Assembly: GCF_010730055.1 (NCBI RefSeq)
Contig: NZ_AP022575.1
Location: 4,030,001 to 4,094,000, forward strand
Source: Mycobacterium shinjukuense
GTDB lineage: Bacteria > Actinomycetota > Actinomycetes > Mycobacteriales > Mycobacteriaceae
DNA: 64,000 bases
Reading direction: 5' to 3'
The stretch's first letter is position 1; each line of letters opens with the position of its first letter. Position numbers and translations under genes: made by a program. Positions 58,645 to 64,000 of this stretch are shown here, one piece after another. The notes under the pieces are model-generated. The model saw nothing but the letters and a program-made list of their open reading frames with translations, made no database searches and had not been told where the DNA came from.

Positions 58645-59267
58645 GTCGAGATGCCCCGGTGACGCGCGGCCAGCACGACGGCGTCATCGGTGTCCTTGGC
58701 GTGTTTGGCCAGTATCTGGTCAGCGATTGTCGGTGCGGAAGCGGCGAAGTCGATGTGCTCCAGGTGGTCGTCGGCGATGCCGTCGCTGGCGATGACGAGC
58801 AGGTCGCCGGCGCGAATGGGTACCACCTTTGCGGGCGTGATGTCTGGAATCCGGTAGCCGACGATGCCGCCGGCCAGGTGCACGCTGGACCGGACCGACA
58901 CACCGCCGACGGCCTTGGCTACCAGGCTGGCGGTGACGTTTCCCACCCCCGTCCAGCTCAGCCTGCCGGTCGTGAACTCGATCCGTGCCAAGGTCATCGC
59001 GACCCCCCGGGTGCCGGTCAACACCCGGTGGCACAGCTGAACCAGCACCTCAAGCCGCTCCCCCCGGTTGCTCGTGAGCACGTCGACCGTCGTGATTGCC
59101 GCGGTGGCCGCGGCCGGACCGTGACCGAGGCCATCCATCACGCCGAATAACGCGGCGTCGTCGTCGATTTGGACGGCGAGCGGCTGATCGCCGCAGACCC
59201 GCTCGCCGGGCCGGGGACGACCCGCCAGTGCCCACTCGATGGGCCCGAACCGGCCACTATCCCGCAC
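58641..59267 (-). CDS. RsbX-like PP2C phosphatase
   Basis: A 208-residue SpoIIE-type phosphatase with no sensor domain. Metal-site residues are visible in VCGDQPLAV, LFGVMDGLGHG, VIASDGIADD and DAVVLAA. In Bacillus the stand-alone phosphatase RsbX resets the stressosome by dephosphorylating RsbR and RsbS; its size and its position after rsbT make the same role likely. The GTG at 59267 overlaps the end of rsbT by 11 bases, and its stop overlaps the start of the RsbU-like gene. Confidence 0.85.
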   Translation of the reverse strand: MRDSGRFGPIEWALAGRPRPGERVCGDQPLAVQIDDDAALFGVMDGLGHGPAAATAAITTVDVLTSNRGERLEVLVQLCHRVLTGTRGVAMTLARIEFTTGRLSWTGVGNVTASLVAKAVGGVSVRSSVHLAGGIVGYRIPDITPAKVVPIRAGDLLVIASDGIADDHLEHIDFAASAPTIADQILAKHAKDTDDAVVLAARHRGIST

Positions 59268-59670
59268 CAGTCGGCACCCATTTCCACATCTCGACGACCG
59301 TTCCGCGGCCCAACGCCGATTCCACCATCACCCGGTCCATCAGGCGGCGGGCGCCCGGCAAGCCCATGCCCAGTCCGCGGCCGGTGGAGTATCCGTCTTC
59401 CATCGCGCGCTCGATGTCGGCGATGCCGGGACCGTCGTCCTCGGCGCGTACCACCAAAGCCCGGCGGCCCTCACGGTCAGCGACCAGGACGCGGACCTCG
59501 CCGCGGCCGGCGTAGCTGGTGATGTTACGGGCGATTTCGGAGATCGCGGTGGCGATCATGGTGACATCGGTCAGCGAGAACCCGAGCTCAAGGGCGAGCT
59601 GATGCCCGGCCTTGCGGGCGGCGACGATGTCGTCGGGGTCGCTGATATCGACCACGATGTCATCCTCCAC
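59257..59670 (-). CDS. rsbT: Stressosome serine/threonine kinase RsbT
   Basis: A 137-residue GHKL kinase. The N box is SEIARNITSYAG, G1 is DDGPGI, and the G2 lid is TGRGLGMGLPGARRL. In stressosomes RsbT phosphorylates RsbS and RsbR, then leaves the complex to activate RsbU. The presence of an RsbU-type N-terminus two genes downstream fits that flow. The GTG at 59670 overlaps the rsbS end by 11 bases. Confidence 0.92.
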   Translation of the reverse strand: MEDDIVVDISDPDDIVAARKAGHQLALELGFSLTDVTMIATAISEIARNITSYAGRGEVRVLVADREGRRALVVRAEDDGPGIADIERAMEDGYSTGRGLGMGLPGARRLMDRVMVESALGRGTVVEMWKWVPTGAG

Positions 59671-60061
59671 CGCGGCGCCCGATCGTCGTTTTCCTTGCCC
59701 CGCGACCCAGCCCCAGCTTCTTGTTCAGCAGCGCAATGCCTTCTTCCAGGTCCAGCGCGGTGTTCATGTCGTCGAAGGCCAGGCCCAGCTGGACCATCGC
59801 GAAAGCCACCTCGGGCTGCAGGCCAACGATCACGGTGTGGGCGCCGCGTAGCCGGGTCATGTGCGCGATCGTCCGCAGCGACCGGGCCGCGAACGAGTCC
59901 ATCACGTCGATGGCGGTGACGTCGACGACGATCCCTTGTGCGCGGAACTGGCTGACCCGCTGCATGAGGTCGTCGCGCAGCCGCTCGGTGTCGGAGTCGG
60001 TGAGGGCGGACTGGACGGTGGCGATCAGAATCGCGCCCTGTTTCAAGATCGGTACTGGCAT
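59660..60061 (-). CDS. rsbS: Stressosome scaffold RsbS
   Basis: A 133-residue single STAS-domain protein, MPVPILKQGAILIATVQSAL, with the phosphorylation serine at Ser56 in AIDVMDSFAARSL and the downstream GLQPEVAFAMVQLG. RsbS holds RsbT in the resting stressosome and releases it after phosphorylation. The C-terminus has an extra basic tail (KKLGLGRGARKTTIGRR). It lies 41 bases after rsbR. Confidence 0.93.
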   Translation of the reverse strand: MPVPILKQGAILIATVQSALTDSDTERLRDDLMQRVSQFRAQGIVVDVTAIDVMDSFAARSLRTIAHMTRLRGAHTVIVGLQPEVAFAMVQLGLAFDDMNTALDLEEGIALLNKKLGLGRGARKTTIGRRGGG

Positions 60062-60102
60062 GTGCCACTCGCAGGAGGAATGCGTGCCGGCTTACCGACG
60101 GT

Positions 60103-60996
60103 TCACTCGCCGGTGCGGGTGACTTGGTAGCCCAGCAGACGCTCGGCCTCCTCGATACCGCCCTGCAGATCCCCGACGGCATTCATCTTCGATAGGTCCA
60201 ATCCGATGGTCACCAGCGTGAGCGCGATCTCCGAGGACAGGCCGGTGATGATCACGCTCGCACCCATCAACCCAGAGGCGTCGACCGCCTGGACCAGGTG
60301 GTTGGCCACCGTGGAGTCGATGGTGGGCACCCCGGTGATGTCGATGACCACCACCTTCGCCCGGTTGGCCCGAATGGCCCGCAGCAGCTGCTCGGTGACC
60401 TGCCGGGCACGCTGACTGTCGAGCACCCCGATGATCGGCAGAATCAGCAGTTGATCGCGCACCTGCAGCACCGGCGTGGACAGCTCCCGGATCGCCTCCT
60501 GTTGCTGGCGGATGATGCGTTCGCGCTCCTGCACGAAGCTCACGGCCACGGTGTTGGCGATGCGGTTGGCCGCCGGTTCGTAGGCATCCAGAACGCGGTT
60601 GAGCATCTCGAAGTCGGCCTGATACTTCTCGAACAGCGAGCGCGCCAACACGTCGCGCAGCAGCAGGACGATGCCGACCACCTCGTCGGTCTCCACACCC
60701 CGCGGAATAATGCGTTCGGAAAGGTCGCGCGCATAGTCCTGCAGGGCCTCGACGCTGCCGGTCTCGAGCACCTCGACGTAGTTGTCGTACACGGCGGTCG
60801 CCTCGGCGAAGATCTCCTCGGGCGTCATCGCGGTAAGAAGTTCGGCCTCGGTGATCCTGCGCGCCCACTTCTCGCGCAACGCGCTTCGATTCCGGCGCAG
60901 ATGCTGGACCAGCTGCGGCAACAAACCTTCACTGGAAACGCTCACGGCGTGCGCGGTGGCCGTGGCGCTGGTGAAGTCCGACGGCGAATCTGACAT
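60103..60996 (-). CDS. rsbR: Stressosome sensor-scaffold RsbR
   Basis: A 297-residue protein. The N-terminal RsbRD-type helical domain covers about residues 25-160 (LREKWARRITEAELLTAM, FEKYQADFEMLNRVLDAYEP). The linker helix ends in IRELSTPVLQV, whose Thr174 matches the first RsbR phosphosite. The STAS domain follows, and PTIDSTVANHLVQA puts Ser228 at the second phosphosite, where Bacillus RsbR has Thr. The start at 60996 is preceded by GGAGGGGAC; an earlier in-frame ATG at 61017 is less well placed. It is the first gene of the operon and divergent from rsfB, 164 bases away. Confidence 0.93.
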   Translation of the reverse strand: MSDSPSDFTSATATAHAVSVSSEGLLPQLVQHLRRNRSALREKWARRITEAELLTAMTPEEIFAEATAVYDNYVEVLETGSVEALQDYARDLSERIIPRGVETDEVVGIVLLLRDVLARSLFEKYQADFEMLNRVLDAYEPAANRIANTVAVSFVQERERIIRQQQEAIRELSTPVLQVRDQLLILPIIGVLDSQRARQVTEQLLRAIRANRAKVVVIDITGVPTIDSTVANHLVQAVDASGLMGASVIITGLSSEIALTLVTIGLDLSKMNAVGDLQGGIEEAERLLGYQVTRTGE

Positions 60997-61160
60997 GTCC
61001 CCTCCAAGGCCTCCCAAGTGCGCGGCGCGCTGCGCAGACAGGTGCTATGGCGAGAGTAGCCCGGGCAGCGGCCTGCGACGTTTTAAGGTCGTGTTCTTTT
61101 CGCAGTTCGCACCGCGGGTTAGGCTGGCAGCACACCCGAGGCCCGGACAAAGGATCGCCC

Positions 61161-61529
61161 GTGTCAGCTCCTGATTCGATCACCGCGACGGTTGCCGACC
61201 ATGACGGGATCGCTGTCCTGAGCATCGGCGGCGACATTGACCTGGTTACCGCTCCTGCCCTGGAACAGGCCATCGAGGCAGCGATTGCGGACAACCCGAC
61301 AGCGCTGGTTATCGACCTGTCCGGGGTGGATTTCCTCGGCTCGGTGGGGCTGAAGATCCTGGCGGCCACCTACGAAAAGCTCGGCAATTCCGCCCAGTTC
61401 GGGGTGGTCGCCCACGGTCCGGCGACCAGACGACCGATCCACCTGACCGGCCTGGACAGGACGTTTCCGCTGTACCCGACACTGGACGACGCGTTGAGCG
61501 GCGTGCGCGAGGGCTGGCTCAACCGCTGA
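61161..61529 (+). CDS. rsfB: Anti-anti-sigma factor RsfB (SigF pathway)
   Basis: A 122-residue STAS protein. The switch serine is Ser61 in GVDFLGSVGLKIL. In M. tuberculosis RsfB (Rv3687c) the unphosphorylated form binds the anti-sigma factor UsfX/RsbW and frees SigF. The GTG at 61161 gives the same length as that protein. The gene stands head to head with the stressosome operon, so it is the obvious candidate substrate for the phosphatase and kinase domains encoded there. That link is inference from context. Confidence 0.92.
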   Translation: MSAPDSITATVADHDGIAVLSIGGDIDLVTAPALEQAIEAAIADNPTALVIDLSGVDFLGSVGLKILAATYEKLGNSAQFGVVAHGPATRRPIHLTGLDRTFPLYPTLDDALSGVREGWLNR

Positions 61530-61628
61530 AGCCCGGTCGGGTTCTCGGTGTCCCCATCGTCGCGACGAGCTCCAATCCAATGCGACCGCAGGCATTTTCG
61601 GTGCGGCTCGCAGCCCGGCTCCCGCTCG

Positions 61629-62693
61629 TCAGTGCTTGAGGGTGGTATGTGGGCTCTGGCCGTAGGTTTCGCGGTATAGCACGGCAAATCGACCGGGGTG
61701 GCCGAAGCCCCAACGACGCGCGATTTCGGTGACGGTCGCCGATGAGTCGCTGCGCAGCAAGTCTTGATGAGCGCGGTGCAGCCGAACACGCCGCAGGTAC
61801 TCCGTGGGTGTGGTGTCGAGATGTTGGCGGAACAGGTATTGCACCGCCCGGGGTGTCAGACGTACCGCCGCCGCAACGTCGTTGATGCCGATGTCGTGGC
61901 AGGCGTGGCGCTGGATGAAGGAAACCGCGCCCTTGAATGCCCGCGGTAGCGCGCGGTCGGCTTGCAGATCCTGCGCCGCGGTGACGTTGGACGGGAATGA
62001 CTCCAGCAGCGCGGCGGCCAGCAATTGAGCGCCGGCGTCGATGATCAACGGGCGCTGCGCGGTGTCGGCGCAGGCGAAGGTCGCGACCACGTAATCCAGC
62101 GCGCGCTGCCAGGAGTCCAGCGCCGCGCGCGAGCGCGGGTGTCGACCGAGGAACTGAATCTGCATTGGCACTGGCGCGTCGTGCTCGCCGGCAACCTTGC
62201 GCAGCATCTTTGTCGCGATGCTCACCACAGCGAATCGAGCGGTTTTCGCGTGCAACAGGCAGGGCACGCCGTCACCGGCGACGGTGGGAGCATCCATGGG
62301 TGTCTCGGGTTCGCCCCCGGCTTCGACCGTCAACGACCCCGCGCGAGGGTGAATCACGATGACCGCGTCGACGGCCCGGATGTCGCAGCTGAACTCGCCT
62401 TCAATCAGCACCTCGTCGACCGTGATCATCGCGGTTTGGTAGCGCCGGTGGGTGATCGCCGAGCCGGTCGCCAACCGACCGATCTGCCAGCCCGGGGTGT
62501 AGGCGCGTTCGAAGAATCGCTTGGCGGTGTCGGGGTCGTCGGTGTGGAACCGTTCGTGCCGAAGTGCGGGTTGGCCGTGACCGTCTCGGCGGCGCTTGGC
62601 CAGCCGGGCGGCCGGAATCACATTGCCGGCCGGGCCGGCGGAGCCGGATCTGCTGTCGTTGGGCAGGCTGCTGGTCGCAGTCGTAGTGGACAT
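61629..62693 (-). CDS. AraC-family transcriptional regulator
   Basis: A regulator of about 354 residues. The C-terminal AraC DNA-binding domain has both helix-turn-helix units, GINDVAAAVRLTPRAVQYLFRQ and ATVTEIARRWGFGHPGRFAVLYRETYG, preceded by a helical linker. The N-terminal 200 residues resemble the AraC-binding-like domain seen in mycobacterial homologues (FFERAYTPGWQIGRL, DAVIVIHPRAGSLTV). I prefer ATG 62693, which has GAGG six bases upstream; 62708 and 62723 are alternatives. Ligand and targets are unknown. Confidence 0.88.
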   Translation of the reverse strand: MSTTTATSSLPNDSRSGSAGPAGNVIPAARLAKRRRDGHGQPALRHERFHTDDPDTAKRFFERAYTPGWQIGRLATGSAITHRRYQTAMITVDEVLIEGEFSCDIRAVDAVIVIHPRAGSLTVEAGGEPETPMDAPTVAGDGVPCLLHAKTARFAVVSIATKMLRKVAGEHDAPVPMQIQFLGRHPRSRAALDSWQRALDYVVATFACADTAQRPLIIDAGAQLLAAALLESFPSNVTAAQDLQADRALPRAFKGAVSFIQRHACHDIGINDVAAAVRLTPRAVQYLFRQHLDTTPTEYLRRVRLHRAHQDLLRSDSSATVTEIARRWGFGHPGRFAVLYRETYGQSPHTTLKH

Positions 62694-63148
62694 ACCGGAC
62701 CTCGACATGTCGTTCGTCAACATCTGCGAAACACCGATCCCATCGTCACCGGCGGTGCGTGTGGCACGTGCCTAGGCCCGTGAGCTCAGCGCTCGGCTGT
62801 GTGTAATTGTCGCACGCGAAAGCACCGCCGGTGTCGATCGCCATCCGCACTGTGCTGCCTCCATCGCAGAATTCTGCCTTGTCCAGCCCTACCCGGTGCG
62901 AGTTCATTGAAACTCAGCAGGTGCTGTGCATCTTCCGGGTATTTCGGTTGTCCGGCAATTCCATTGGTGTACCGCGAGCGCGCATCCCGACGTAACCTCC
63001 GCCGTCGAGCCGGCCGCCCGCCAGCGCGATTTGACGATGCAGAAATAGTATCTATCGGATATTATAGTCCGAATGTACCGTCTTGGCGGCGCTTGGCGGC
63101 CATCCCGATCGTCGGCACTGATCTTGATTGTTGGCACTGGGAGTGACC
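62694..63148. other. Gene-free stretch with an AT-rich promoter-like block
   Basis: No gene is supported in these 455 bases. At 63031 a TTGACG is followed by an AT-rich block at about 63041-63066 (AGAAATAGTATC, TATTATAG), unusual in this GC-rich window. It includes a short dyad TCGGAT-ATTATA-GTCCGA (63055-63072). It probably holds the promoter and an operator for the small membrane gene at 63149. Confidence 0.45.
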
Positions 63149-63469
63149 ATGATCACCGGAAGTGACACGATCGCTCCCGACCCTGCGGCGCAGCCCACGG
63201 CCAGCGAGCACGGCTTCCGTGTCCCCGGCGTGGTGGCGGCCGCCACCTGGGCCTTGGGCTTGGCTGCGGGCCTGATCGCGTTGGCAACCGGACACACCGC
63301 CGTGGCCATCGGCGCACTGAGTGGGGCCATCATGTCGCCCTGGATTGGGCTGGCCTGGATGTCACACGGCCAACGCCAGGTTGTCGACTCCGAGCCGGCT
63401 CCGATCGCTGCCCGTTGCGAGGTATCCCTCGCGACCGACTGGCGACTCCTGCGCCCCACCTCGCGGTAG
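63149..63469 (+). CDS. Small two-span membrane protein
   Basis: A 106-residue protein. After about 26 polar residues come two hydrophobic segments, VVAAATWALGLAAGLIALATG and AVAIGALSGAIMSPWIGLAWM, joined by a short turn, and a polar C-terminus (HGQRQVVDSEPAP). It resembles the small membrane proteins often found in mycobacterial stress regulons, but I cannot name a family. ATG 63149 follows GGGAGTGACC. An AT-rich promoter-like block lies just upstream. Confidence 0.65.
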   Translation: MITGSDTIAPDPAAQPTASEHGFRVPGVVAAATWALGLAAGLIALATGHTAVAIGALSGAIMSPWIGLAWMSHGQRQVVDSEPAPIAARCEVSLATDWRLLRPTSR

Positions 63470-63618
63470 GGCGGCCCGGGTTCGCCGCTGGTCGCCGACG
63501 CGTCCCGCGATTCTTTCCGGGTTGTTCGGTGTGGCCGGCGCCCGAATGGGGTACCACCCGTGCAACCGGGTGACCACCCCAGGCGCGTGACCCGGTCACT
63601 CAGCAGGAAGGAACGACC

Positions 63619-63918
63619 ATGTCCCCACGCGATTACGACACACGTCGGGCGTCCGACGTCGAGATCGCGGACGGGCCCGCTCTGCGCGAGCTAGCACCCG
63701 CGTTGCCCAGACTGTCCATGGCGGTCGTCGACGACGATTCTTACGACGCGCCCCTTTTCGAGCCGCCCGGCGCGGACCTGTCCGGGGAAGAGCTGTCGGT
63801 CGCGGTGATTCCCCAACGGGCCGACGAGTTCACCTGCTCGTGCTGCTTCCTAGTGCAGCATCGCAGTCGGCTACGAAGCGCCAGCGGTGGCCGGCTGATC
63901 TGCGCTGACTGCATCTGA
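63619..63918 (+). CDS. DUF4193 family protein
   Basis: A 99-residue protein with an acidic middle (VVDDDSYDAPLFEPPG) and a C-terminal zinc-ribbon-like part: FTCSCCFLVQHRSRL followed by GRLICADCI, two CxxC pairs. This is the DUF4193 pattern of actinobacteria, usually about 100 residues and of unknown function. AGCAGGAAGGA lies before the ATG at 63619. I see no gene in the remaining 82 bases of the window. Confidence 0.85.
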   Translation: MSPRDYDTRRASDVEIADGPALRELAPALPRLSMAVVDDDSYDAPLFEPPGADLSGEELSVAVIPQRADEFTCSCCFLVQHRSRLRSASGGRLICADCI

Positions 63919-64000
63919 GGCGGCGGGCCCGCCGCCGGTCTTCCGCGGAACTTCGGACCAATGGCGGCGATCGGGGGCCGAAAGACCCGCCACCGCGGTT

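Noticed and set aside
61018..61160. SigF-type promoter between rsbR and rsfB
   Set aside because: GTTC and GGGTTA are present on the plus strand, but their spacing is about 19 bases and the match to the GTTT-N15/17-GGGTAT pattern is weak.

Overview
This window is high-GC actinobacterial DNA, and gene content and order point firmly to a Mycobacterium. About 45 of the genes form one long syntenic block that I recall from M. tuberculosis as Rv3726 down to Rv3687c, read here in the opposite orientation. The leuA minisatellite, the ctpJ/nmtR pair and REP13E12-type sequence favour a slow-growing species, but not M. tuberculosis itself: it carries a monofunctional catalase and a complete stressosome module that I do not recall in that genome. 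Species was not determined.

Layout. 1-9.4 kb: zinc alcohol dehydrogenase, an NAD-dependent epimerase, a P450, two decayed genes, the cobalt/nickel exporter ctpJ with its divergent sensor-repressor nmtR, and a crotonase. 9.4-24.9 kb: lucA, tRNA-Ser(GGA), the SRP RNA, aspartate aminotransferase, dnaX, a methyltransferase/flavoprotein pair that probably makes methyl-branched fatty acids, a SRPBCC protein, peptidoglycan amidase, ebfC-recR, a DUF559-like protein, murT-gatD (lipid II amidation), a DnaQ-like exonuclease, and leuA with its leader. 25-26.6 kb: an insertion sequence flanked by a 96-bp direct repeat, placed in the 3' end of an HNH (13E12) gene. 28.3-32.7 kb: lysC-asd and secreted or membrane proline-rich proteins. 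32.9-45 kb: catalase, the ergothioneine operon egtABCDE, a GCS-like ligase, vapBC48 and glpK. 45-54.9 kb: a PadR regulator, RDD and SpoIIM-like membrane proteins, an IS30 element, and a DUF58/MoxR/DUF4350/DUF4129/membrane-protein operon. 54.9-56 kb: a scar built of an IS110 fragment and a group II intron-like segment. 56-61.5 kb: yqeY and then a stressosome operon (rsbR, rsbS, rsbT, an rsbX-like phosphatase, and a large RsbU-like phosphatase fused to an RsbW-like kinase domain), divergent from rsfB. 61.6-64 kb: an AraC regulator, a small membrane protein and a DUF4193 protein.

How the parts work together. Redox and stress functions cluster here: ergothioneine synthesis, catalase, and a stressosome that could feed the SigF pathway through RsfB. 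Cell-wall functions (MurT/GatD, the amidase) and aspartate-family amino-acid synthesis (aspC, lysC, asd) are ordinary housekeeping. The most notable system is the stressosome operon, because its output protein combines an RsbT-responsive N-terminus, PAS and GAF sensors, a PP2C phosphatase and a GHKL kinase in one 734-residue chain.
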